Assembly (NCBI GenBank): GCA_028868375.1
Contig: JAGWUP010000011.1
Coordinates: 1-64,000 of the forward strand
Length of the DNA stretch: 64,000 nt
Direction of reading: 5' to 3'
DNA from: Elusimicrobiota bacterium
GTDB lineage: Bacteria > Elusimicrobiota > Elusimicrobia > UBA1565 > UBA9628
Shown here: positions 1 through 6,907 of the stretch, piece after piece
Layout: every line of letters begins with the position of its first letter
Numbering within the stretch: position 1 is the stretch's first letter
The notes under the pieces: model-generated
Told to the model about the DNA's origin: nothing
The model's database searches: none
Seen by the model: only the letters and a program-made list of their open reading frames with translations
Made by a program: the position numbers and the translations under genes

Positions 1-1
1 C

Positions 2-276
2 TTAGGACCTGCGTCACAATAATATGACCATTTTGGCGAGCCGAGTCCGCGGCGATTTCGAGGCGCGAGGAGGGAGCATGGCCGCAGGCCATGTGACCGA
101 GGAGCAACGATGAAATCGGCCGGAATCGGCTCGCCCCGGAGGGGACGGACGCTTTTGGGCTGCGCCTGCGTCGCTCGTCGCTCACAGACCGCTGCGGGTA
201 TGCTCGCTTCTCGCTCCTTGGCTCGCTCCAAAATCGTCCGTCCAAAATAGTCATATTATTGTGACGCAGGTCCTTA
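2..276. repeat. Three-armed structured repeat, copy 1
   Basis: Element 5-273 (269 bp) bounded by TTA direct repeats at 2-4 and 274-276. Outer arms 5-36 and 242-273 are inverted repeats with one mismatch. Inside are two further stem-loops: stem 35-49/121-135 and stem 143-158/228-243. The first is capped by a small hairpin (CATGGCC 77-83, GGCCATG 87-93). The right-hand TTA is the stop codon (TAA on the minus strand) of the neighbouring secreted-protein gene. Three related copies occur in the window. No protein-coding potential is convincing. A mobile, non-autonomous element is my inference; its mobiliser is not in the window. Confidence 0.85.
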
Positions 277-1839
277 TGGCGTCTCTTCCTTTAATAAGAT
301 GGTGCTGGAGATGCCTCGATCGATCCGCGTGATCCGCACCTCCACCGCCGGGCCTGAGTCCCCATCGACAAGAATAGAGAATTGCGGCTGGCCTGGAGCG
401 GGGTTGTTCTTATAGACGCGGTAGGGCTCGTGCGCCGACACCGGCTTGGAGTAAAGCGTGAACCGCTGCTCGGCCATGTCCGGCCACAGCCGCAACGGTC
501 CATTCGCGGTCCGGAATACCAGGGATGGGGCTTCGATGAATTCGAGCAATGAGACCGAGGTCCGGTCTTCATGCGTCAGGATGGCGCCGCCGGAGCTCTC
601 CAGTCCGTTGGCGTCGGCCAGGAGGAAGACTCTGGGCTTGGCCCAGAAGGAAGGATTTTCTATCAGCTCGATCTCGACGTTCCAGTCGTCCTCCGGAGCG
701 TCGCGCTGGAGCAGCCGCAAGCGCACCGGAACCTCTCGGCTGATCCGCAAGACGGTCAGCCTGTCAGCGCTCTCGAACACTTCTTCCGTGCCCACGGTGT
801 TTTTGTGATGCAGCGAGCCCAGATCAAGTGTGACGAGGGCGTTATCATCCCGGTTTAGGAACGTCAGGACTTTATTTTCCAGGATGTCTTCAAGGCTTAG
901 TTCGGGGTGATTGCCCTTGGGGGCGACCGGGACGAATTGATCCGTCAAACCCTCAGTTCTGCTTTTGATGACTCGGACATGGAAGCTGCGCTTCGGGCGC
1001 AGGAAAGAGGGGGTCAAACCGTATTGCGACGGCGGTTGCTTGGGCAGCAGTCCGGCGAGCAAGGCGTCGACGTCGACTTTGTCTCCTTTAGCTGGAGTGG
1101 GTTGGGCGACGGAGCCGACCGGGGGCTGCGTTTGTTCCTGAGGGGGAGGCAGCGCGATCGGCGTGCCTTGCTCCTGCAGGGCCGTGTACGCCTCATAGGC
1201 CTGCTTGCGCAGCCCGTCATTCTTGGGACCGGCCGGAATGTAGTGCAGATGGCCGGCGACCAGGACCTGCGCTTGCTTGGCGGCGGCCTGCACGGCGTCT
1301 GCCCCGGGGAAGTCGTCGCGGCCGGCCTTTTCGTATCGGATCATCGCGGCGACCATCCTGCGCACGCGCCGTTCTAGTCTCTCAAACCGACGGGGCGAGA
1401 TGGACGGGCGGCCGTTCGGGCCCAGCGGCGCGAGATAGGCCGCCGCCTTTTCGAGGTTTTCGAGGGGTTCCAGTTCCCGCGAGGAAGCCCCCTCCTTCCG
1501 CCGTCGCGCGACATGCTCGCGGAGCTCGCCAAGCGTGCGCACGTCCATTCGAGCCAACGCCTCCACGGTCCGTCTGGCCGGTTCAAGATCGCCGAGGCCC
1601 AGATCCCCCAGCCGTTGGGACATCTTTAGAGCCACTCCGGCGTACGGCTCCCGGGTCTTGCCGAAGTCGCGCAGGGCCGGGATGGAGTCCGGCAGAAGCG
1701 TCAGCGGGGTCGAGGCGGGCGCCTCTATCCGCATCGATAAAAAAGAATTGCCAGCGGATTGGCCGGGGCTTGCGGCCGCGGCGGACACGGCGGAGATTGG
1801 GAACAGCATGGCCAGCAGCCAGCAGCGGTGATTCGCCAT
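274..1839 (-). CDS. Secreted protein of unknown function
   Basis: A 521-residue protein with a clear N-terminal signal peptide (about residues 1-22, hydrophobic core then an Ala-rich cleavage zone), so it is probably periplasmic or secreted. I recognise no family. The first half is helical and charged (Arg/Glu/Leu-rich, residues about 60-200). A proline/glutamine-rich linker lies near residues 225-255, and the C-terminal half looks beta-rich. No transmembrane segment is seen after the signal. The stop codon coincides with the terminal TTA repeat of structured repeat copy 1. A CATAAA hexamer lies 6 nt before the ATG, suggesting a leaderless transcript. GC content is visibly lower than in the metabolic genes nearby. 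Confidence 0.75.
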   Translation of the reverse strand: MANHRCWLLAMLFPISAVSAAAASPGQSAGNSFLSMRIEAPASTPLTLLPDSIPALRDFGKTREPYAGVALKMSQRLGDLGLGDLEPARRTVEALARMDVRTLGELREHVARRRKEGASSRELEPLENLEKAAAYLAPLGPNGRPSISPRRFERLERRVRRMVAAMIRYEKAGRDDFPGADAVQAAAKQAQVLVAGHLHYIPAGPKNDGLRKQAYEAYTALQEQGTPIALPPPQEQTQPPVGSVAQPTPAKGDKVDVDALLAGLLPKQPPSQYGLTPSFLRPKRSFHVRVIKSRTEGLTDQFVPVAPKGNHPELSLEDILENKVLTFLNRDDNALVTLDLGSLHHKNTVGTEEVFESADRLTVLRISREVPVRLRLLQRDAPEDDWNVEIELIENPSFWAKPRVFLLADANGLESSGGAILTHEDRTSVSLLEFIEAPSLVFRTANGPLRLWPDMAEQRFTLYSKPVSAHEPYRVYKNNPAPGQPQFSILVDGDSGPAVEVRITRIDRGISSTILLKEETP

Positions 1840-1922
1840 GGACTGTTTATGGCATACGAGCGGGTTCGGCGCCTGAGGCGAAGGTCCCGGATTGGCGGCG
1901 GCAAAAGGCCCAGGCCTGGGGA

Positions 1923-2114
1923 CTAGCGGGCGTCCAGTGCTGCCAGCTCGGCCTTGGCCGCGGCGAGGTTTTTCTCGCAGGCCTCGAGGAACTTCTTGGC
2001 GTACTTAAGCTGCAGGTCGTCCGGCTGATAATAAGGAAGCTCGAAGCGGAGGCTCTCGATGGTCTGCTCCAGCCCGGGGATGAGGCGCTGCAGGTGCTCG
2101 CGGCGATCTGGCAT
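1923..2114 (-). CDS. Small helical protein, unknown
   Basis: A 63-residue, highly charged protein predicted to be almost entirely alpha-helical or coiled coil, with Leu/Glu/Lys/Ala patterns throughout and a central Pro-Tyr-Tyr-Gln-Pro-Asp-Asp turn near residues 27-34. No signal peptide or membrane segment. A TAGAAT hexamer lies 6 nt upstream of the ATG, the same leaderless arrangement seen at many genes here, which supports its being a real gene. It is divergent from the cold-shock gene. Function unknown. Confidence 0.6.
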   Translation of the reverse strand: MPDRREHLQRLIPGLEQTIESLRFELPYYQPDDLQLKYAKKFLEACEKNLAAAKAELAALDAR

Positions 2115-2120
2115 GCCGCG

Positions 2121-2126
2121 ATTCTA
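2121..2126 (-). promoter_or_regulatory. -10 box of small helical protein gene
   Basis: TAGAAT on the minus strand, 6 nt before the start codon; predicts a leaderless transcript. Confidence 0.5.
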
Positions 2127-2147
2127 ACAAAGCCCATGCGATTTTTG

Positions 2148-2175
2148 TTGCGTTGGCGGCTTTCCATGCTATAAT
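2148..2175 (+). promoter_or_regulatory. Promoter of cold-shock gene
   Basis: -35 TTGCGT (2148-2153) and consensus -10 TATAAT (2170-2175), spacer 16. Transcription from about 2182 would give a leader of about 50 nt, one of the few genes here with a real 5' UTR, as is usual for cold-shock genes. An AGAGG ribosome-binding-like site lies about 12 nt before the ATG. Confidence 0.65.
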
Positions 2176-2231
2176 GGCTGCGGCGCTCGTGATAGGCCGA
2201 TACAGTAACTAAAAGAGGATAAGCAATAAGA

Positions 2232-2435
2232 ATGCCTACGGGAAAAGTGAAGTGGTTCAACGATCAGAAGGGCTACGGGTTCATCACACCTGACGACGGC
2301 TCGAAGGATCTATTCGTGCATCATTCGGCGATCCAGGGTGAGGGCTTCAAGAGCCTTGCGGAGAACCAGGCTGTCGAATTTGACGTTCAGGAGTCCGATA
2401 AGGGCCCGCGCGCGGCCAACGTCAAGAAACTCTAA
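2232..2435 (+). CDS. csp: Cold-shock domain protein (CspA family)
   Basis: A 67-residue single OB-fold cold-shock protein, the standard length for the family. RNP1 (KGYGFIT, about residues 13-19) and RNP2 (LFVHHSAI, about 29-36) are intact, so it should bind single-stranded RNA/DNA and act as an RNA chaperone in the cytoplasm. It is monocistronic: its own promoter lies upstream and a strong intrinsic terminator follows 16 nt after the stop. The leader of about 50 nt could carry cold-responsive structure, but I see no defined thermosensor. Confidence 0.95.
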   Translation: MPTGKVKWFNDQKGYGFITPDDGSKDLFVHHSAIQGEGFKSLAENQAVEFDVQESDKGPRAANVKKL

Positions 2436-2451
2436 CCGTCGCGCCCAATTG

Positions 2452-2485
2452 AAGGCCCGCCCGAAAGGCGGGCCTTCTCTTTTTT
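2452..2485 (+). terminator. Intrinsic terminator after csp
   Basis: Perfect 10-bp GC-rich stem (2452-2461 with 2467-2476), CGAAA loop, followed by CTCTTTTTT. Textbook Rho-independent terminator. Confidence 0.93.
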
Positions 2486-2499
2486 AGGGGGCGCGGTTT

Positions 2500-2508
2500 T
2501 GATACACT
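2500..2508 (+). promoter_or_regulatory. Extended -10 promoter of bioY
   Basis: TG at 2500-2501, one base, then TACACT at 2503-2508; an extended -10 without a clear -35. The bioY start is 31 nt downstream with an AAGGAG ribosome-binding site at 2529-2534. Confidence 0.45.
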
Positions 2509-2539
2509 CGGCGGTGGCCGCCCCGGCCAAGGAGAAAGC

Positions 2540-3139
2540 ATGCTCCACTTGAACACGTTGGATGACGCCGCCGGCGCGACGCTGGTCCAGGCTCTCTGGC
2601 CAGCCGAGAGCGCCGTCGAAAATTCCCTCTTGGTGCTGCTGGGCAGCCTCGCCATGGCGTTGTGCGCCCAGGTCGTCCTGCCGCTGCCGTGGACTCCGGT
2701 GCCGCTGACCGGGCAAAGCTTCGGCGTGCTTTACATCGGGGCCCTGTTGGGCTCGCGCCGCGGCGCCGCCGCGGCGGCGCTGTACCTGGCCGAGGGCGCC
2801 TGCGGCCTGCCGTTTTTCGCGGGCGCGGCGGCCTTGGGGCCGACGTTGGGCTACCTGCTGGGCTTCGTTCCCGCCGCTTGGCTGGCGGGGCGGCTGGCCG
2901 AGCGCGGCTGGGATCGCAGGCCCCTGACGGCCTTCGCGATGATGCTGGCCGGCAGCGTCCCGATCTTCGCCCTGGGGCTTTTGGCGCTGCGCCGCTTCGT
3001 GCCGGGCCCGCTGCTGCTGGCGGACGGCTTTTGGCCGTTTCTCCCGGGCGACCTGCTCAAATGCGCTGCGGCCGCGGCCCTGCTGCCCTGGGGATGGCGG
3101 CTGATCGGCCGCCGGGCGCGGGACGTTCGGGCGGATTGA
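2540..3139 (+). CDS. bioY: Biotin transporter substrate-binding component BioY
   Basis: A 199-residue integral membrane protein of the BioY family, the biotin-specific S component of ECF transporters. Visible signatures are the PVPLTGQSFGVLYIGALLG stretch (about residues 50-68), the following Y-x-x-x-G-x-x-G-L-P-F-F-A segment, LLGF (about 110), and the C-terminal PFLPGDLLK motif. Five to six hydrophobic helices. The N-terminal 35 residues are less typical and precede the first helix. AAGGAG lies 5 nt before the ATG. No EcfA/EcfT genes are nearby, so it either shares a remote energising module or works alone. A BirA homologue lies at 54.3 kb, fitting biotin scavenging. Confidence 0.9.
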   Translation: MLHLNTLDDAAGATLVQALWPAESAVENSLLVLLGSLAMALCAQVVLPLPWTPVPLTGQSFGVLYIGALLGSRRGAAAAALYLAEGACGLPFFAGAAALGPTLGYLLGFVPAAWLAGRLAERGWDRRPLTAFAMMLAGSVPIFALGLLALRRFVPGPLLLADGFWPFLPGDLLKCAAAAALLPWGWRLIGRRARDVRAD

Positions 3140-3155
3140 CCGCGGGGACGGCCCC

Positions 3156-5351
3156 ATGAAGCGCTCCAGACTGGCCGAGGCGGCGGTCGGCTTGGCGCTG
3201 ACCGCGCTGGTCGCTTGGGGCTATCTGGTCGCCGGCGCCCTGCCGGCGTTGGAAGGCCTGGAGCTGAAAGCCTATGACCGCCGCGCCAAGCTTCGCGCCA
3301 CGCTGGACAGCGGCCAGGAAATCGTCCTGGTCGCCGTCGACGACGCCTCCCTGTCCGCTTTGGGAAACTGGCCCTGGCCGCGCTCTCGCCTGGCCGATTT
3401 GTTGGAGGCTTTGCGCGGCATGGGGCCGCGGGTCGTCGGCCTCGACCTGCCTTGCTCGGAACCGTCCGACGGCCGGGGCTTAGCCGAGGTCCGCTCGCTT
3501 CAGAGGCGCTTCGAGGCCCTGCGCGCATCCCGACGGATCATCGACAGGACCAGGAGCTTTGACCAGTTGTTCTCCTCGGCGACGGCGCGCCTGGACTCCG
3601 ACGCGCGGCTGCTGGCGGCTTTGCAGGATTCCGGCAACGTCGTCCTCCCGATCGGTTTCGCCCGCCTGCGGCCGGGACGCCTTCTGCAGCCCTTGCCGCC
3701 CGTGATTTCGAGCGCGACGGTGGCGTTGTCCCGGGCCCAAGCGGTCGCGGCGGCGCCGGCCAATACCGGGCTCGTATTCCCCTGGGAGCCGTTTTTGGAG
3801 TCGGCCCTGGGCGCGGGCTACGCCGCAGCAAGGCCGGACATCGACGGCGTGGTGCGGGCGCAGGCCCCGGTGTTGCGCTACGGCGGCCGTGGCCTGCCGT
3901 CCTTCGCCTTGGCCCTGGCCGCCGCTTATTTGGGGGTCAAACCCTCCGGCATCGTCTGCTCGCCTGGCCGCGTGACGGTGGGCGACGTCTCCATCCCCCT
4001 GGACCGGCGCGGCCGCATGCTCGTCAGCTTCGTCGGGCCGGAGGGGACCTTTCGCTCCTATTCGGCGAGCGATGTCCTGGGCGGCAAGACGCCGCCTGAC
4101 GCCTTCAAGAACAAGCTCGTGCTTGTCGGCTTGACGGCTACCGGCATCGGCCGCGCCTACGCCACCGCAGTGACGCCGTCGCTGCCCGAGATCGAGCTGG
4201 AGGCCAATGCCGCCGAGAACATCATCCATCGGCGCTTCCTCGTCAGGCCGGACTTCGCGCGCGCCCTGGAGCTGGGCCTGATCGGCGCGATCGGGCTGCT
4301 GCTGATGTTCGTGCTGCCGCGCTTGAGAATATTATCCGGCTTCTTGCTCTTCTTGTTCCTGGAGACGGTCATGCTGGGGACCGGGACTTATCTGTTCCTG
4401 GAGGGACAGTGGCTGAAGGTCTCCTATCCCGCCGTCCTGCTGCTGGCGGGCTACCTGTTGCTGGCGCTGGGGCGCCTGCTCTCCGAGCGGCCGGCAAAAC
4501 CGACGCTGGGCCGCTTCCGGCTGGAGCGCGAGCAGGACCTGGGCGCGGCGGGCGTCTTGCCGGCTTGCGATTCCCGCGGGCGGAAGGTCTTCCTTAAAAC
4601 GATGAGGCTGGAGGCAGCGGCCAAGGAGCGCCTCCTGCGCGACGCTCGGCTCGCCGCCAAGCTCGAGCATCCCGGCATCGCGCGGGTTCTGGGCTGCGGC
4701 GAGGAGGCCGGCCTGGTCTACGTGGCCATGGAGCCGCCCTCGGGCCGGAACCTGGCTATTTGCATGAAGGAGGAGCGGCTTTCGGCGGGCGAGGCCCTGC
4801 AGGCGGCGGCCGCGGCGGCGGACGCCCTCGACTACGCCCATGCCCACGGGGCGGTCCACGGCGACGTGCGGCCCCAGAATATTGAGTTGCGCCAGGACGG
4901 AGGAGCGCGTCTGCTCGGCTTCGGCCTCGCGGCGTCCAAGACGGCGGCGGAGCTGGCGGCCGGCGCCGCCTACATGAGCCCGGAGCAGGCGGCCGGGCGC
5001 GGGGTCGACGGCCGTTCCGATCTGTTTTCCTTGACGGCGGTCCTCTTCGAGCTGCTGACCGGACGCAAGCCTTTCAGCGGAGAGGAGGGGACCTTGCTGT
5101 TTCGGATCGCCAACGAGCCGCACCCAGATCCCCTGGCCCTGCGGCCAGGCCTGCCGCCGGCGGTCAAGACCGTCATCGACAGGGGCTTGGCCAAGGATCC
5201 GGCGCGGCGCTATCCCCGCGCAGGCGAATTGGCGCGCGACCTGCGCGCCTGCCTTAAGCCTGCCCCGCTTCCGCCGGTCCCGCCGCAGGCGCCGCCCGCG
5301 CCGCGGCCGCCCCAGCCTCCCTCGGACGCCCCGGCCCCGGGTCGGGCATGA
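3156..5351 (+). CDS. CHASE2-domain transmembrane Ser/Thr protein (pseudo)kinase
   Basis: A 731-residue receptor-like protein. It has an N-terminal membrane helix (about 8-30), an extracytoplasmic CHASE2 sensor domain (about 30-345, with the typical VAVDDASLSALGNWPWPR start), three membrane helices (about 371-440), a protein-kinase-like domain (about 450-705) and a Pro-rich tail. The kinase core is degenerate. The beta-3 Lys (VFLK) and the HxD aspartate (HGDVRPQN near 568) remain, but there is no glycine-rich loop and DFG is replaced by GFG near 589, removing the Mg-binding Asp. It is therefore probably a pseudokinase or very weak kinase. The stop overlaps the PP2C start (ATGA), so the two are co-translated. 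Confidence 0.88.
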   Translation: MKRSRLAEAAVGLALTALVAWGYLVAGALPALEGLELKAYDRRAKLRATLDSGQEIVLVAVDDASLSALGNWPWPRSRLADLLEALRGMGPRVVGLDLPCSEPSDGRGLAEVRSLQRRFEALRASRRIIDRTRSFDQLFSSATARLDSDARLLAALQDSGNVVLPIGFARLRPGRLLQPLPPVISSATVALSRAQAVAAAPANTGLVFPWEPFLESALGAGYAAARPDIDGVVRAQAPVLRYGGRGLPSFALALAAAYLGVKPSGIVCSPGRVTVGDVSIPLDRRGRMLVSFVGPEGTFRSYSASDVLGGKTPPDAFKNKLVLVGLTATGIGRAYATAVTPSLPEIELEANAAENIIHRRFLVRPDFARALELGLIGAIGLLLMFVLPRLRILSGFLLFLFLETVMLGTGTYLFLEGQWLKVSYPAVLLLAGYLLLALGRLLSERPAKPTLGRFRLEREQDLGAAGVLPACDSRGRKVFLKTMRLEAAAKERLLRDARLAAKLEHPGIARVLGCGEEAGLVYVAMEPPSGRNLAICMKEERLSAGEALQAAAAAADALDYAHAHGAVHGDVRPQNIELRQDGGARLLGFGLAASKTAAELAAGAAYMSPEQAAGRGVDGRSDLFSLTAVLFELLTGRKPFSGEEGTLLFRIANEPHPDPLALRPGLPPAVKTVIDRGLAKDPARRYPRAGELARDLRACLKPAPLPPVPPQAPPAPRPPQPPSDAPAPGRA

Positions 5352-6079
5352 CGGCTTGGCTCGACGTCGCCGGGGCCACCGATTCGGGGCGCGTGCGCGC
5401 CAACAACGAGGACGATTTCTTCATCGACCGCGAGCGCGGCTTGTTCGTCGTCGCAGACGGGATGGGGGGGCACAACTCCGGCGAGGTCGCCAGCGCTCTG
5501 GCGACCCGCACGCTGCGGGATTGCGCGCGGCTGGATCGCGCGAGCGCGGCCTCGCGCGCCCGAAGGCTGGAGGATTGGATCCGGCGCGCCAACTCCGTGA
5601 TCTACGAGAAGGGCCGCGCCTTCCCGCAGGACGCGGGGATGGGGACCACCGTAGTCGCCGTGCTGGCCGACCCCGGCTCGATGACGGTGGCGCACGTGGG
5701 CGACAGCCGCGCCTACCTGTTCCGGGACGGCCGGCTGCGGGCGTTGACGGCGGATCATTCCCTGCCCGGGCTTCAGAACGTCCTGACCCGTGCCGTGGGA
5801 GCCGAGAAGGACGTCCGGGTGGACGTCGCGGAGCATTCCCTGGCGGCCGGGGACGTGGTGCTGCTGGTCTCCGACGGCTTGACGAAGATGGTCGACGATT
5901 CGGCGATCGCCGAAGCCGCGGCGCGCGGCGATCGCCCGCGCGCCCTCGTTTACGATCTCGTCGCGCGGGCCTTGAACGCCGGCGGCGAAGACAACGTCAC
6001 CGTCGTGGCCGCGCGCGTCGCCATCGGGGGCGGCCTGCTCCGAAGGCTTTCCTCGCGGCTCTTGGGCGGATGGGCCTAG
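5348..6079 (+). CDS. PP2C-family Ser/Thr protein phosphatase
   Basis: A 243-residue PPM/PP2C phosphatase, Mn/Mg-dependent, removing phosphate from Ser/Thr of target proteins in the cytoplasm. All core motifs are present in order: RxxNEDD (about 18-24), VADGMGGHNSGE (about 35-46), GMGTTVV, HVGDSRAYL, LTADHS, VLLVSDGLTKMV and the C-terminal GGEDNVTVV. Length is normal for the minimal bacterial form. It overlaps the CHASE2 pseudokinase gene by 4 nt, so the pair is likely one signalling module in which the pseudokinase may recruit or gate the phosphatase. It could also reverse phosphorylation by the kinases at 37-43 kb. Confidence 0.94.
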   Translation: MTAWLDVAGATDSGRVRANNEDDFFIDRERGLFVVADGMGGHNSGEVASALATRTLRDCARLDRASAASRARRLEDWIRRANSVIYEKGRAFPQDAGMGTTVVAVLADPGSMTVAHVGDSRAYLFRDGRLRALTADHSLPGLQNVLTRAVGAEKDVRVDVAEHSLAAGDVVLLVSDGLTKMVDDSAIAEAAARGDRPRALVYDLVARALNAGGEDNVTVVAARVAIGGGLLRRLSSRLLGGWA

Positions 6080-6147
6080 AAAAGCCCGGCCAACTGCCGT
6101 CCTGGGGATGGGTCGATCGGCCCGTGCGGGAAGCGGGCGGGCGGGGC

Positions 6148-6153
6148 TAGACT
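6148..6153 (+). promoter_or_regulatory. -10 box of possible small secreted-protein gene
   Basis: TAGACT ending 5 nt before the ATG at 6159; leaderless arrangement. Confidence 0.35.
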
Positions 6154-6158
6154 ATCGC

Positions 6159-6521
6159 ATGGCCGCTTTGGCGCTGGTTTGGCTACTTGCCCTGGGAGCC
6201 TTGCGCGCCGCGGCCGTTCCGCCGGCCGCCAAGGCTCCGCCGATGGGTTACGACGGCGGGCGCGCCTGCTGGCGGCGTGCGGTCGCCAGGGCCTTCGAGC
6301 TGCGCGCGGCTGTCCAGGCCTCCGTCGCCGCGGTCGAGGCCGTGGCCGCGGAGCCGACGCCGGAACCCCCTTGGAGGGCGAGGCGAGCGCTCCGGCGTCC
6401 GCAATTTTGTATACTGAAGCCGTCCCCGCGCCATGTCCCTAAAGACAAAGGCTCTCACCGAGAAGGTTTCGCGCGTCGCCCGCGCCCGGCCGGTCACGAT
6501 CGCGCCGTCGGCCTCCATTAA
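6159..6521 (+). CDS. Possible small secreted protein
   Basis: This reading frame fills the otherwise gene-free interval 6080-6432. It encodes 120 residues starting with a convincing signal peptide (hydrophobic residues 2-14, Ala-rich cleavage region). A TAGACT hexamer lies 5 nt upstream, as at other leaderless genes. Against it: the last 30 codons overlap the start of the CBS gene in another frame and read as low-complexity basic sequence, so the true product may be shorter because of a frameshift, or the gene may be decaying. No homology recognised. Confidence 0.4.
   Translation: MAALALVWLLALGALRAAAVPPAAKAPPMGYDGGRACWRRAVARAFELRAAVQASVAAVEAVAAEPTPEPPWRARRALRRPQFCILKPSPRHVPKDKGSHREGFARRPRPAGHDRAVGLH
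6410..6415 (+). promoter_or_regulatory. -10 box of CBS-domain gene
   Basis: TATACT, 17 nt before the ATG at 6433, inside the possible upstream secreted-protein frame. Transcription would start about 10 nt before the ATG. Confidence 0.5.
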
Positions 6522-6897
6522 GGACGCTTTGTTGCGAATGCGGGAGCGGCGCACGCCGTGCCTGCTGGTCTGCGAAGGTTCCAGGCTGGTCGGCGTCTTC
6601 ACCGAGCGAGACTACCTCATGAAGGTCGCCGGCCGGTCCGGCGGCAAGGAGCCGGTGCGGGATTTCATGACGCCAAAGCCGGTCCGCGCGAGTTTTGACG
6701 ATACGATCGGGACGGCCGCCGAGGCGATGGACTCGCGCGGGCTGCGACAGTTGCCGCTCGTCGACGGCGAGGGCAGGCCGGCCTCCGTCGTCGCGGTGGA
6801 GTTGATCGTGCAATATTTGGCCGAGAATTTTCCGGCAGCGGCGCTCAACCGGCCGCCGGACCCGCGCCAAAGAGCCGAAGAGCCGGAAGGAGCGTAG
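6433..6897 (+). CDS. CBS-domain pair protein
   Basis: A 154-residue stand-alone CBS pair (Bateman module). CBS1 spans about 12-68 (ending LVGVFTERDYLMKV) and CBS2 about 74-128 (DFMTPKPV ... RQLPLVDGEG). Such modules bind adenine nucleotides and regulate partner proteins; there is no attached catalytic domain. It lies 10 nt upstream of korA and is probably co-transcribed, so a role as an energy-charge sensor for the 2-oxoacid oxidoreductase block is a reasonable inference. A second CBS protein closes korB on the other side. Confidence 0.88.
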   Translation: MSLKTKALTEKVSRVARARPVTIAPSASIKDALLRMRERRTPCLLVCEGSRLVGVFTERDYLMKVAGRSGGKEPVRDFMTPKPVRASFDDTIGTAAEAMDSRGLRQLPLVDGEGRPASVVAVELIVQYLAENFPAAALNRPPDPRQRAEEPEGA

Positions 6898-6907
6898 AGA
6901 GGCGAAC

